A DNA stretch of 64,000 nucleotides from Chitinophaga rhizosphaerae (GTDB lineage Bacteria; Bacteroidota; Bacteroidia; Chitinophagales; Chitinophagaceae), in NCBI RefSeq assembly GCF_003958645.1, contig NZ_RXLO01000001.1:620001-684000 (forward strand), given 5' to 3'. Shown in pieces: positions 10,633 to 18,990 of the stretch (its first letter is position 1; the number at the start of each line of letters is the position of its first letter). A program made the translations under genes and the position numbers. A model generated the notes under the pieces. It made no database searches, was not told where the DNA came from, and worked only from the letters and a program-made list of their open reading frames with translations.

Positions 10633-10653
10633 TGGGAACTTGTGTGGTACAAT

Positions 10654-10788
10654 TTAATGATTCCGGCGGTAGAAAATATGAAGCCCATTGGGCGATTGAG
10701 TGGTTTTGATCAGGCCAAAATATTCGAGTATGCCGGCTGGCAAAAGAAGTTCGATGAGTTGTTTATAGTTCTGGTCCACGGAGATCAT
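10654..10788 (-). mobile_element. Fragment of ISAon1-type transposase N-region gene
   Basis: A 44-codon frame starting at ATG 10788 reads QLIELLLPAGILEYF followed by LHIFYRRN before a TAA. This resembles the start of the 'ISAon1 transposase N-region' proteins of Bacteroidota, normally about 110-130 residues and followed by a transposase. Here it is cut short, no transposase follows and no terminal inverted repeats are recognisable. It sits directly upstream of the decayed NamZ gene, so IS activity may have helped break that gene. The family name is from memory of the motif. Confidence 0.6.
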
Positions 10789-10906
10789 TGATATAGCATG
10801 CAAAACAAAGCATTTTTTACTCTTTCCCCCAACTTTTCAACTTGATCCCTTTTATGCCACCATTTAGAGTGGTTTAACAAGGTTTAACAACACCTGATAA
10901 AAAGCG

Positions 10907-10942
10907 AAAAGCCGCGCCGATCATGCGATCTGCGCGGCTTTT
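10907..10942. terminator. Bidirectional Rho-independent terminator
   Basis: AAAAGCCGCGC pairs perfectly with GCGCGGCTTTT around a 14-nt loop, with A and T tracts on both sides. It lies downstream of the minus-strand tRNA-Lys and could stop transcription in either direction. Confidence 0.85.
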
Positions 10943-10964
10943 ACTTACTTTGATTTTCATCTTG

Positions 10965-11037
10965 TGATCCCGCTGGGACTCGAACCCAGGGCCCATACAT
11001 TAAAAGTGTATTGCTCTACCAACTGAGCTACGGAATC
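10965..11037 (-). tRNA. tRNA-Lys (anticodon TTT)
   Basis: The 73-nt minus-strand sequence folds as a cloverleaf. The acceptor GATTCCG pairs with CGGGATC (one T-G pair), the D arm is GCTCAGTTGGTAGAGC, the anticodon stem ATACA pairs with TGTAT around loop CTTTTAA, and the T arm is CTGGG-TTCGAGT-CCCAG. The anticodon is TTT. The CCA end is not encoded. Confidence 0.97.
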
Positions 11038-11127
11038 ATCCCTGTTTCGTTTGGGATTGCAAAGATAGGAATTAATTCATTCGCTCCAAATTTTCACATG
11101 AAAATATTTTTCACAACTCGCTCATCC

Positions 11128-12147
11128 TCACTTACGGCGCACGTTAAAATTCGTAATTTCCTGAATTAGCTGAGACCGCCCTTTCTCCGGACGGTCCAGG
11201 AATACATGATGCGTACCCTCAGGCAATGTCACGAACTGCTTGCGTGGACTATTCACCAGCCGGAGTTGCAACGCCAGCAAGTCCTGCTGACGGCTCCAGT
11301 TGTCGTACTTCCCGCGGATATAGAGCACCGGGATATGAATGTCTTTCGCATGCCACTGGCCACGGCCCTGCGCCGTATAAAACGCCTCGGCCCGGTATCC
11401 CCCCGGAACCGCCAGGATGCTGTCTTCATAAAACCCAACGGCCGTCTTGCCGTAAAGCTCCGCCAGCGCAGGATCGCGCCACAACGCTTTGTTGCTGTCG
11501 GGAATGCTGCGGTCCCAACTGTCGATCAGTTGGCTGCGGGTAGCACGGCGCAAAACCGGCGTAGACGCATAATTGAATTGCGAAGTATCTAGCGGGGAAC
11601 GGAAGTAGTCGGTAAAATCCCAGGGCGCTTTTTCATTGTACAAACTGTTCAGCATGATCAGCGAAGCCACGCGATTGGGATAAATGCAGGAATAATATCC
11701 CATCCACTGCCCGCCGGTAGCCCAGCCGAAGAGCGTCACCTGCTTCACGCCGAGGCGCTCGCGGATGAAATCCACCGCGGCATTGATGTCATGCGAAACT
11801 TCGGCAGATGATCCGGTGATCGTCCAGCGGCGAAGCGTATCGTAATCGGGACGGGTAGAAGACTCCCAGCCACGGGCGTCCATAATATATACATGCTGTC
11901 CCTCTTTGGCCAGGTCTTCCGCCAGCGAACCGCCGGCAATGGGCAAATCGAACGAAGCCACCGCACCGGAACCTCCTCCGTGCAACATCAGGATCGGCGG
12001 TTTGCGGCTGCGCTTCTTCACGGTGATCTCCCTGACGAAGATCTTCACGCCGGGGTCGCTGTCTAACATAAAATCCTCACGATGCACCGTCTGGCCAAAA
12101 GCAACAAAGGGTAACAGCAAGGGTATTACGAGCAAGGTTCTCCACAT
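11128..12147 (-). CDS. Secreted alpha/beta-hydrolase-fold protein with Ala at the nucleophile position
   Basis: The 339-residue protein has a signal peptide (LLVIPLLLPFVAFGQ) and an alpha/beta hydrolase core: the oxyanion region LMLHGGGSG near residue 52, the nucleophile elbow LFGWATGGQW near 142, the acid region IRGKYDNW near 277 and a final His in THHVF near 315. In the usual G-x-S-x-G elbow the third position is Ser; here the codon is GCT, Ala. The fold is clear but hydrolysis by the standard mechanism is doubtful. It is transcribed alone, divergent from the GNAT gene, with a minus-strand TATTTTTG box 22 bp before its ATG. The substrate is unknown. Confidence 0.85.
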   Translation of the reverse strand: MWRTLLVIPLLLPFVAFGQTVHREDFMLDSDPGVKIFVREITVKKRSRKPPILMLHGGGSGAVASFDLPIAGGSLAEDLAKEGQHVYIMDARGWESSTRPDYDTLRRWTITGSSAEVSHDINAAVDFIRERLGVKQVTLFGWATGGQWMGYYSCIYPNRVASLIMLNSLYNEKAPWDFTDYFRSPLDTSQFNYASTPVLRRATRSQLIDSWDRSIPDSNKALWRDPALAELYGKTAVGFYEDSILAVPGGYRAEAFYTAQGRGQWHAKDIHIPVLYIRGKYDNWSRQQDLLALQLRLVNSPRKQFVTLPEGTHHVFLDRPEKGRSQLIQEITNFNVRRK

Positions 12148-12169
12148 AAGTTTTTCTGAGGTTCCACTG

Positions 12170-12177
12170 CAAAAATA
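12170..12177 (-). promoter_or_regulatory. Bacteroidota -7 box (TATTTTTG)
   Basis: On the minus strand TATTTTTG matches TAnnTTTG, 22 bp before the ATG of the alpha/beta-hydrolase-fold gene, in the 45-bp gap to the divergent GNAT gene. Confidence 0.55.
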
Positions 12178-12192
12178 CTATAAATTGCGCGG

Positions 12193-12729
12193 ATGACGGA
12201 CACGTATATCCGCCGCGCCACGGAAGCCGACCTTCCGGCGCTGGCCGCACTCGAGCACCAAACCTTCGCCGATGCATTCCGCGAACAATATCCGCCCGCC
12301 GACTTCGAAGCATTCCTGCGCGATCATAAAAGCCCTGCCGCTGTGGAGAAAGCTTTCCGGCAGGAGGGGACGGAGTATTACGTCACCACCGACCATCATC
12401 AACTCACCGGATTCATCCAGCTGAACTTCAATAAACAGCCCGACAACGGAACGCTCTTGCCCGAGCCCGCCTGCGAGATCGAGAAAATCTACGTCAGCAA
12501 GGCCGGTCAGAACCGAGGCCTCGGTCAACAACTCCTCCGCTTTGCGGAAAAAACGGCGCGCGAGCGGAACGTGCGAACGCTCTGGCTCGGCGTCTGGGAA
12601 CACAATCCCCGCGCCCGGGCGCTCTACGAACGCGAAGGGTTCTCCGCCTTCGGGGAACATACCTTCGTAGTAGGATCCCGCCGCGACCGCGATCTCCTCC
12701 TGGGCAAAGTACTTCCGTCCATCGGTTAA
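12193..12729 (+). CDS. GNAT family N-acetyltransferase
   Basis: The 178-residue protein has the GNAT fold order: an N-terminal YIRRATEADLPAL, a central beta strand with CEIEKIYVSKAGQNRGLGQQ carrying the acetyl-CoA binding Q/R-x-x-G-x-G/A loop, and the C-terminal ENNxxAxxxYEKxGF-like HNPRARALYEREGF. These enzymes move an acetyl group from acetyl-CoA to an amine; the acceptor cannot be told. The ATG at 12193 is the first in frame and lies in a short divergent gap with the hydrolase-fold gene. It is followed by the fucosidase after about 95 bp and probably has its own transcript. Confidence 0.9.
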   Translation: MTDTYIRRATEADLPALAALEHQTFADAFREQYPPADFEAFLRDHKSPAAVEKAFRQEGTEYYVTTDHHQLTGFIQLNFNKQPDNGTLLPEPACEIEKIYVSKAGQNRGLGQQLLRFAEKTARERNVRTLWLGVWEHNPRARALYEREGFSAFGEHTFVVGSRRDRDLLLGKVLPSIG

Positions 12730-12823
12730 AATCCTACCACTATCCGGTAAAAATATCCAACCCGAATCCCGCAATTTATCCGAACTTGCCACAATGCAAT
12801 CGTTTGCATTAAAATTGAATTCC

Positions 12824-14197
12824 ATGAGAAAAACTGTCCTCCTGATGGCCGCACTGCTCGGCGCACAGGGCCTTTCAGCGCAACAAACCGATAAAAACGC
12901 CCGTATGCAATGGTGGCGCGAAGCCCGGTTCGGCATGTTCATCCACTGGGGCGTGTACGCCGTCCCCGCCGGCACCTACAACGGATTCCCCATGAACCGC
13001 GGCGGCGGAGAATGGATCATGAACCGCAGCAAGATCCCGGTGGCGGAATACCAGGCATACGCAAAACAGTTCAATCCCACCAAATACGACGCCGAACAAT
13101 GGGTAAAAATGGCGAAAGCAGCCGGGATGAAGTATATCGTCATCACCGCCAAGCACCACGACGGCTTCGCACTGTTCGATTCCAAAGCCAGCGAATGGGA
13201 CATCGCCGACGCCACGCCCTATAAAAAAGACCTCCTCAAACCCCTCGCGGAAGCCTGCCGCAAGCATGGCATCAAGCTTGGGTTCTACTACAGCCAGGCA
13301 CAGGATTGGAATAACCCTGGCGGCTCGGTAGCACGAAAAGAAATGCGCGAAGGTTGGCCGAACCCTGACTCCAGCCGCATCGACGCCTACACGAAAGCAC
13401 ACGCCGGCCACTGGGACCCCGCGCAGGAAACAAAAACCTTCCAGCAATATATAGATGCCGTGGCCGTGCCCCAGGTAAAGGAACTCCTCGCCAATTACGG
13501 CGATGTAGCCGTGCTCTGGTGGGATACGCCCACAAACATGACCGACGAAGCCGCGCAAAAACTCCAGGCCGCGCTTGCCGCCCAGCCCAATATCATCACC
13601 AACGACCGCCTCAAACGGCCCAACTTCCCCGGCGATTACAAAACGCCGGAGCAGAAAATCCCCAACCTCAGCGAACTCGACGGTACCGACTGGGAAACCT
13701 GCATGACGATGAACGGCACCTGGGGCTACAAAAGCTACGACCATAAATGGAAATCCGTGGAAACGATGGTCCGCAACCTGGTAGACATCGCCTCGAAAGG
13801 CGGCAATTACCTGCTGAACATCGGCCCCATGGCCGACGGCAGTTTCCCCGAACCGAGCATCGAAAGCCTGAAAGGAATAGGGGAGTGGATGAAAATCAAC
13901 GGCGAAGCGATCTACGGTACCCAGGGCAACCCGCTGCCCACCCAAAAATGGGGACGGATCACCCGGAAGCATAACGGTAACGGCACCACGCTCTACCTTT
14001 CCGTGTTCGAATGGCCGTCAGACGGGAAACTACTGGTCGAAGGCCTCACCGCCAAGGTTTACAAAAGCAGTATCCTGGGGGCCAAAGGCAAAGTGGCAGT
14101 AGCCTCCAGCGGTTCGGGCACCACGATTTCCGTACCCGCCAAAGGCACCAATGCCATCGCAACCGTCATCAAACTGGAACTGGAAGAAAAATTATAA
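12824..14197 (+). CDS. Secreted GH29 alpha-L-fucosidase
   Basis: The 457-residue enzyme starts best at ATG 12824, which gives a clean signal peptide ending in GLSAQ; an ATG ten codons upstream would spoil it. The GH29 core is evident in REARFGMFIHWGVYAVPAG, KYIVITAKHHDGFALF, LGFYYSQAQDWNN and AVLWWDTP, where the Asp is the likely nucleophile, followed by ASKGGNYLLNIGPMADG. A short beta domain ends the protein; no extra carbohydrate-binding module is seen. It should release alpha-L-fucose from glycans in the periplasm or outside. It is followed by a terminator at 14248-14276. Confidence 0.95.
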   Translation: MRKTVLLMAALLGAQGLSAQQTDKNARMQWWREARFGMFIHWGVYAVPAGTYNGFPMNRGGGEWIMNRSKIPVAEYQAYAKQFNPTKYDAEQWVKMAKAAGMKYIVITAKHHDGFALFDSKASEWDIADATPYKKDLLKPLAEACRKHGIKLGFYYSQAQDWNNPGGSVARKEMREGWPNPDSSRIDAYTKAHAGHWDPAQETKTFQQYIDAVAVPQVKELLANYGDVAVLWWDTPTNMTDEAAQKLQAALAAQPNIITNDRLKRPNFPGDYKTPEQKIPNLSELDGTDWETCMTMNGTWGYKSYDHKWKSVETMVRNLVDIASKGGNYLLNIGPMADGSFPEPSIESLKGIGEWMKINGEAIYGTQGNPLPTQKWGRITRKHNGNGTTLYLSVFEWPSDGKLLVEGLTAKVYKSSILGAKGKVAVASSGSGTTISVPAKGTNAIATVIKLELEEKL

Positions 14198-14229
14198 ACA
14201 GGTATTGTTTTATCCGGAAATTTGATTTT

Positions 14230-14302
14230 ACTTTGTATTGCAAAGTGAAAAGAACGGGAGGCAACTCCCTTCTTTTTGATCTAATTACTTTGAATTACAA
14301 AG
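14230..14302. promoter_or_regulatory. Twin palindromes upstream of the VIT gene (candidate operators)
   Basis: A perfect inverted repeat ACTTTG-TATTG-CAAAGT lies at 14230-14246 and a near-copy ACTTTG-AATTA-CAAAGC at 14287-14303, 57 bp apart, the second ending 10 bp before the ATG of the VIT protein. Each contains TACTTTG, close to the Bacteroidota -7 box, so a dimeric regulator bound here could block the promoter. The regulator is unknown. Confidence 0.45.
14248..14276. terminator. Terminator after fucosidase gene
   Basis: AAAAGAA, a bulged C and GGGAG pair with CTCCC and TTCTTTT around a GCAA loop, followed by T. It ends the fucosidase transcript and lies between the two palindromes. Confidence 0.75.
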
Positions 14303-14312
14303 CACTTTTCAA

Positions 14313-16811
14313 ATGAAGAATAGCTTATCCCTTCAACAACGGCTTACAGATTTTCGTTACCTCAGGTTTTTCTCCGTGCTGATAATGAGCCTCATCATTT
14401 ATTTCATCGGCAACGAACTGAACCTGGGCAGGGATGAGCACTGGTTTTCCCTGTTCCTTATTCATGCCGGCCTTTCCATCTTTTGTTTGATTGACTACCT
14501 CATCCTGCGCAAAAAAGACGACCCCATAAAGCGCGATGCAGGCACCGTATTCTGGCTCACAGCACTCATCAGCTGCTACGCGCTGAACCGCGAATGCAAG
14601 GTTTTCGAAACCACTACGCCCTGGTTGGCAGTAATGTTGCTCATCTCCGGGGCCGCATTGCTGCTATTCCGCTATGCAGACCTTATGCCGCGGTGGGCGC
14701 GTATTTTACTCGGTTTCACAGCGGGCATTTCATCTGTACTGTTCGCTTATCTCGCCATTTACCTCATCCCGATCTACTGGATCGGCGCAATTACGATACT
14801 TTTCCTGGGATTAGGATTTCACGTATTCGTGCCCGCATTCCTTGTGTATCACACCCTCTCCGCCATAAGAAGCCTGAAGCTTGGAAAGCCCGCTCTTACG
14901 GGGGCGGCGCTTTCCCTTGTTTTTGTAATCGTTTTCTGTGTGCAATATGCTTCCGTTGTGAGCGACATCAACCGGATCTACAACCGGAAAGTAGTGGAAG
15001 GGAAAGACGATCTGCCGGCATGGGTGGAAACGTCGCGCCAGGTGGCGCCGGGGTTCGTGACAGACAGGGTGCTGAAAACTGAGCTGGTATATAATACGGT
15101 GAACTTCAAAGATATTGGTATGGGCGAGGGAATGTTCCTGCGTATGGGATTTGAAAAATTTCATGATCCGCTCATTATTATCGCCACTCTTTTTTCTCAG
15201 GAACTCGCACCTTTACGGTCCGACCGCTACAAAATCCTCGAAACCCTCTACGATGGCTGGCACGATCAGCAAGACCGGCTCTGGTCGGGCGATGACCTGT
15301 CTACCCGCTACATCCATACCCAAATCCAGCTCTGGCCCGATCAACACCTGGCCTACACCGAAAAAGCACTCACCATTTACAATCATAGCAACTGGCGGAC
15401 GGAAGAAGCGATCTATTCCTTCGAGCTCCCCGAAGGCGGCGTCGTCACCTCGCTTTCGCTCTGGATCAACGGGAAAGAGGAAAAAGCCGTGCTCACCACC
15501 AAAGAAAAAGCCGATTCCGCATACAAAACCATCGTGGGCAGGGAAGTCCGCGATCCTTCGCTCGTCCGCTGGCAGGAAGGGAACATCGTTTCCGTGCGCG
15601 TTTTTCCCGTTGACCCGCAAGACACACGGGTCTTCAAAATCGGCGTCACCGCTCCGCTCAAATCCGAAAACAGGAAAATGGTCTACGAAAACATCGCCTT
15701 CAAAGGCCCGGATTTCCGCAAAGCCACCGAATTTATTTCCATCGGCAACCTCGGCCCCAAACTCCTCGCCCGCAAACCCGCCGGATTCGACCGCACGGAA
15801 GGCAGATTGGAAAGGGAAGGGGCCTACAGGCCCAACTGGCGCCTCGAAATGGAAGACACACCCCTCCGGCCCAGCACCTTCACGTTCAACGGAAACGCCT
15901 ACACGATTATGCCGTACGAAACACAGCGCTCCACAGTGGCCACTTCCGCCATTTATCTCGATATCAACCGCACCTGGACTTACGGGGACGTCCGCCGCAT
16001 CATCGAAATGGCTGCCAACCTGCCGGTTCGCGTGTTTTCCGACGGTAAGTTCACCGACCTTCCGAAAAACAACTTCCAGGCATACATCGCGCCCCTCCAA
16101 CGCCACCGTTTCAGCCTTTTTCCATTCCACCAGCTGCCAGATCCGGCCGGCGCACTGGTTGTTACCAAAAGCGCGGAAACCTCGCCCATGCTCACCGACC
16201 TGGAAGGCAGCGCATTCCGGCAAAAACTCGCTGAACGGCTCGCCGACCCTTCGTTCCCCAAAATCCGGCTGTACGACTTCGGCGGCCGCCTTTCCCCGTA
16301 CCTCGCCAGCCTCCGCGCTTCCCGCGTTTTCCGGTACGAAAAAGGCTCCCAGGAACAACTGCGGGAACTGCTGAACAAGGGCATTTTCGCGGACGACCCC
16401 GAAACGCCCGACAGGGTGGTCATCCACGAAGCCAAAGCCGCCATCGCGCGGCAGGCCGACAGCGCCGCCGCCGGCACGGGCCCCGACCATCTCATGCGCC
16501 TTTTCGCCTACAACCACATCCTCCGGCAAACGGGCAAAGGCCTCATCACGGGGAGCCCGGGGCAGGAGCAGCTGGTAGCTGCAGCCAAGGAAGCTTACGT
16601 GGTATCGCCCATCAGCAGCCTGGTGGTGCTGGAAACGAAAAAAGACTACGAACGTTTCGATATCAAGGATTCCGGGAACAGCCTGCTCAACGCGGCGCTA
16701 AACGATTCCGGCAGCGTGCCCGAACCACATGAATGGGCGCTCATCATCATCGCCATTTTATCCGTTTACCTATACCTCAACCGCCGCAGATGGACCGTCT
16801 CCAACGCTTAA
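14313..16811 (+). CDS. XrtN-associated VIT domain protein with PEP-CTERM-like sorting tail
   Basis: The 832-residue protein has about six hydrophobic segments in residues 20-220, then a VIT (vault/inter-alpha-trypsin) domain around 345-480 (TEKALTIYNHSNWRTEEAIY, FELPEGGVV, RVFPVDPQDTRVFKI). A large soluble region follows, and the tail near residue 803 reads SVPEPHEWALIIIAILSVYL followed by NRRRW. That tail has the three parts of an exosortase sorting signal: PEP motif, hydrophobic span, basic end. The exosortase N gene overlaps its 3' end by 22 bp, the known arrangement for 'XrtN system VIT domain' proteins. It is probably cleaved and processed at the inner membrane by that enzyme. Its function is unknown. 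Confidence 0.93.
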   Translation: MKNSLSLQQRLTDFRYLRFFSVLIMSLIIYFIGNELNLGRDEHWFSLFLIHAGLSIFCLIDYLILRKKDDPIKRDAGTVFWLTALISCYALNRECKVFETTTPWLAVMLLISGAALLLFRYADLMPRWARILLGFTAGISSVLFAYLAIYLIPIYWIGAITILFLGLGFHVFVPAFLVYHTLSAIRSLKLGKPALTGAALSLVFVIVFCVQYASVVSDINRIYNRKVVEGKDDLPAWVETSRQVAPGFVTDRVLKTELVYNTVNFKDIGMGEGMFLRMGFEKFHDPLIIIATLFSQELAPLRSDRYKILETLYDGWHDQQDRLWSGDDLSTRYIHTQIQLWPDQHLAYTEKALTIYNHSNWRTEEAIYSFELPEGGVVTSLSLWINGKEEKAVLTTKEKADSAYKTIVGREVRDPSLVRWQEGNIVSVRVFPVDPQDTRVFKIGVTAPLKSENRKMVYENIAFKGPDFRKATEFISIGNLGPKLLARKPAGFDRTEGRLEREGAYRPNWRLEMEDTPLRPSTFTFNGNAYTIMPYETQRSTVATSAIYLDINRTWTYGDVRRIIEMAANLPVRVFSDGKFTDLPKNNFQAYIAPLQRHRFSLFPFHQLPDPAGALVVTKSAETSPMLTDLEGSAFRQKLAERLADPSFPKIRLYDFGGRLSPYLASLRASRVFRYEKGSQEQLRELLNKGIFADDPETPDRVVIHEAKAAIARQADSAAAGTGPDHLMRLFAYNHILRQTGKGLITGSPGQEQLVAAAKEAYVVSPISSLVVLETKKDYERFDIKDSGNSLLNAALNDSGSVPEPHEWALIIIAILSVYLYLNRRRWTVSNA

Positions 16812-18124
16812 TACCCGCCTTGATCTGGACGGCCCTTTACGCCGGCATCGCGCTGTTTGCCCTGGATGATTATATGGAGTGGGGCTCCAACGGGTTTATC
16901 CTCGGCGCGGCGACGGTGCCGGTCGTACTGCGGGCGGATGCGGACAACAAGCGCAGCCTGCGCTATTTCTACGCCGCCCTGGCCTGCTGCGTCCTGGCCT
17001 GGATGGTGCCGGCCAAAACATTGCTTTTCGCCACCATCGTACTGGCGCTGTGCTTCCTGGCCGACAGCTTTTTCGGCAAGATCAACGCGCTGCCCGTGCT
17101 CGCGCTTATGCTCATGGCCCCGGTGTTCCGGTACCTGACCAACATTTTTACCTTTCCTATCCGCCTCCACCTCACGCGCCTTGCCGGCGGCATTTTGCAG
17201 CTGGCAGGGCGGGAGGTGACTACCGAAGGCAACGTGCTCGTACTGAGCGGTACGGAATTTTCGGTAGATCCCGCCTGCATGGGCCTCAGCATGATGGTAA
17301 CGGCACTCCTCTGCGGGATCGCCGCGATTGGCATCGCACAGCGGAAACTGGGGAAAAGATTATCCTGGTGGATACTGGGTGCCTGGCTCGGGTTCATCCT
17401 GTTGCTGAACATCGGCAGCAACCTCTTCCGGATCGTGTTGCTCGTTCAGTTCAGCATACCGCCGGAAAATTACCTCCACGATGTTGTAGGGCTCCTCTGC
17501 CTGGGGATGTACGTCCTCATTCCCGTGTTCTTCCTGGCGCCAAGACTGGTGGCCCGTTTCGGCAAAACGGCCATGGAACGGATGCCCGGCAAAACGCCGC
17601 ATCCCCGGTACGTTGTGCTGCAGGCACATCTTTCCCTCGCCGCATGCATCTTTTTGCTGGCTTATAAAATTTCGCTGCCGCAGGAATCGATTGCCGCGCA
17701 AACGCCCGCTGTTGCCGGGTTTACCGTTAGTGCGCTGAAAAACGACGTCACCAAAATGGAGCGCAACGGCGTGTTGGTATACGTCAAAAAAATCAGGGAT
17801 TATTATTATACGGATCATCATCCCACCATTTGCTGGCAGGGGAGCGGGTTCGTTTTCCGGAAAGTGAAGGAGGAGCAGATCGCCGGGATGACGCTTTTCA
17901 CCGGCACGCTCGAAAAGGGGAAAGAGCGGCTATACACCGCCTGGTGGTATGATAACGGTTCGCTGCAAACCGTTTCGCAATTCGAATGGAGATGGAACGC
18001 CCTCAGCACAAGGAGCGCCTTTTCCCTCGTCAACGTAACGGCATCCAGCCGCGAAACCCTCGCCGCAGAAATCGGCCGCATGCGCAAAGACGGCTCCGTC
18101 CGCCGCGCGATGGGAATGCCCTGA
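16790..18124 (+). CDS. xrtN: Exosortase N
   Basis: The start at ATG 16790 overlaps the substrate gene by 22 bp; a longer upstream frame from 16733 begins with a histidine-rich stretch read from the substrate's coding sequence and is not credible. The 444-residue membrane protein has about eight TM segments. Its exosortase catalytic residues are visible: Cys in VDPACMGLSMM near 163, Arg in NLFRIVLLV near 213 and His in YLHDVVG near 230. The C-terminal 130 residues (CWQGSGFVFRKVKEEQIAG, TAWWYDNGSLQT) resemble the EpsI-like domain fused to some exosortases. It should cut the PEP motif of the adjacent VIT protein. Only one target is seen in this window. Confidence 0.93.
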   Translation: MDRLQRLIPALIWTALYAGIALFALDDYMEWGSNGFILGAATVPVVLRADADNKRSLRYFYAALACCVLAWMVPAKTLLFATIVLALCFLADSFFGKINALPVLALMLMAPVFRYLTNIFTFPIRLHLTRLAGGILQLAGREVTTEGNVLVLSGTEFSVDPACMGLSMMVTALLCGIAAIGIAQRKLGKRLSWWILGAWLGFILLLNIGSNLFRIVLLVQFSIPPENYLHDVVGLLCLGMYVLIPVFFLAPRLVARFGKTAMERMPGKTPHPRYVVLQAHLSLAACIFLLAYKISLPQESIAAQTPAVAGFTVSALKNDVTKMERNGVLVYVKKIRDYYYTDHHPTICWQGSGFVFRKVKEEQIAGMTLFTGTLEKGKERLYTAWWYDNGSLQTVSQFEWRWNALSTRSAFSLVNVTASSRETLAAEIGRMRKDGSVRRAMGMP

Positions 18125-18135
18125 TGCATCAGGGC
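18118..18135. repeat. Perfect 18-bp palindrome across two convergent stop codons
   Basis: GCCCTGATGCATCAGGGC is its own reverse complement. It holds the TGA of xrtN at 18122-18124 and, on the other strand, the TGA of the MtfA-like gene at 18129-18131. There is no T tract, so it may be an RNA 3'-end structure rather than a classic terminator. Confidence 0.7.
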
Positions 18136-18932
18136 ACACGGGCCGCGGGGTCTTGCCTGAATATCTCGCTGAGCAGGCGGTACAGTTCCGGATGATGGGT
18201 TTGCATGCTTTCGGGCTTTTCGAAGAAATATTCAGACACCACCGCCAGGAACTCGCTCTGGTTCATGGCCGCATACGGATTGATATCGCTATGCCCCGAC
18301 TCGATCCTGCGGACCTCTTCATGCATCACCTGCAACCACGGAAGGCTCGTCACATTCCGCAACAGCGATTCCGGCAGGCCGTCTACATACCCGTCGGTCT
18401 TATCCACCAAATGCACGAACTCATGGATAGCAGTATTACTTTGCCCGCCGTGCTCCGAAAAGCCCGTCCGCAGCGCGCTGCGCGACAGCAGCATTTGTCC
18501 GTTCAAATGCCCGCTGCCCACCATGCCGAGGATATTGCGGCGGTCGCCCTCGAACTGGTAATGCTCGTCGAACGTATCGGGATACAGAATGATATTGGTA
18601 AGATTGCGGTATTTCCAACCGGGAAAGCTGAAGATGGGAATAACGGCGCTCGCGGCGATGAGGACCTTGTCCAAATCTTCGACCGGCGTGCCCACGCCCT
18701 CGATCGTCACATGTCCGAGAAAGGATTCCACTTCGGAAACGAACCGCTGCTGTTCGGGTTCAGTGAGCTGGCGATAGTAGCGGACATGCTCCTGGAGCAT
18801 GCCGGCGGTATCTGTAGGAACGGCGCTTTTAGCGGACTTCCTGGGGCGGTAAAACCACCAGAAAAGGAAAAGGATCACCGCCACGGGGATCAAAACGGGT
18901 AACATCTTCCCAATTTCGTAATTAATAGCCAT
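18129..18932 (-). CDS. Membrane-anchored MtfA/M90-like zinc peptidase
   Basis: The start at ATG 18932 gives 267 residues: one N-terminal TM segment (MLPVLIPVAVILFLFWWFY), then an MtfA-like metallopeptidase. The zinc site is AIHEFVHLVDKTDG near residue 168 (HExxH), with a conserved SEFLAVVSEYFFEKP near 231 that supplies further family residues. MtfA of enterobacteria is a cytosolic peptidase that senses the Mlc repressor; the fixed membrane anchor here implies a different partner. It is convergent with xrtN, with only four bases between the two stop codons, and shows no operon partner on its own strand. Confidence 0.88.
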   Translation of the reverse strand: MAINYEIGKMLPVLIPVAVILFLFWWFYRPRKSAKSAVPTDTAGMLQEHVRYYRQLTEPEQQRFVSEVESFLGHVTIEGVGTPVEDLDKVLIAASAVIPIFSFPGWKYRNLTNIILYPDTFDEHYQFEGDRRNILGMVGSGHLNGQMLLSRSALRTGFSEHGGQSNTAIHEFVHLVDKTDGYVDGLPESLLRNVTSLPWLQVMHEEVRRIESGHSDINPYAAMNQSEFLAVVSEYFFEKPESMQTHHPELYRLLSEIFRQDPAARVP

Positions 18933-18990
18933 TTGGAACAATTTTCGAAGGTAATTTGTTTTTAATTACGAACAATCAACTGACCCATAC

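Noticed and set aside
10871-10890. Tandem copy of GGTTTAACAA
   Set aside because: Only two units, no palindrome or attachment-site context despite the nearby tRNA; probably chance.
10965-11037. tRNA-Lys as an integration site for the Rhs/IS region
   Set aside because: No integrase and no direct repeat of the tRNA 3' end was seen in the flanks.
16733-16789. Longer N-terminus for exosortase N
   Set aside because: The extra 19 residues are His/Pro-rich and out-of-frame readings of the substrate tail; the ATG at 16790 gives a normal start.
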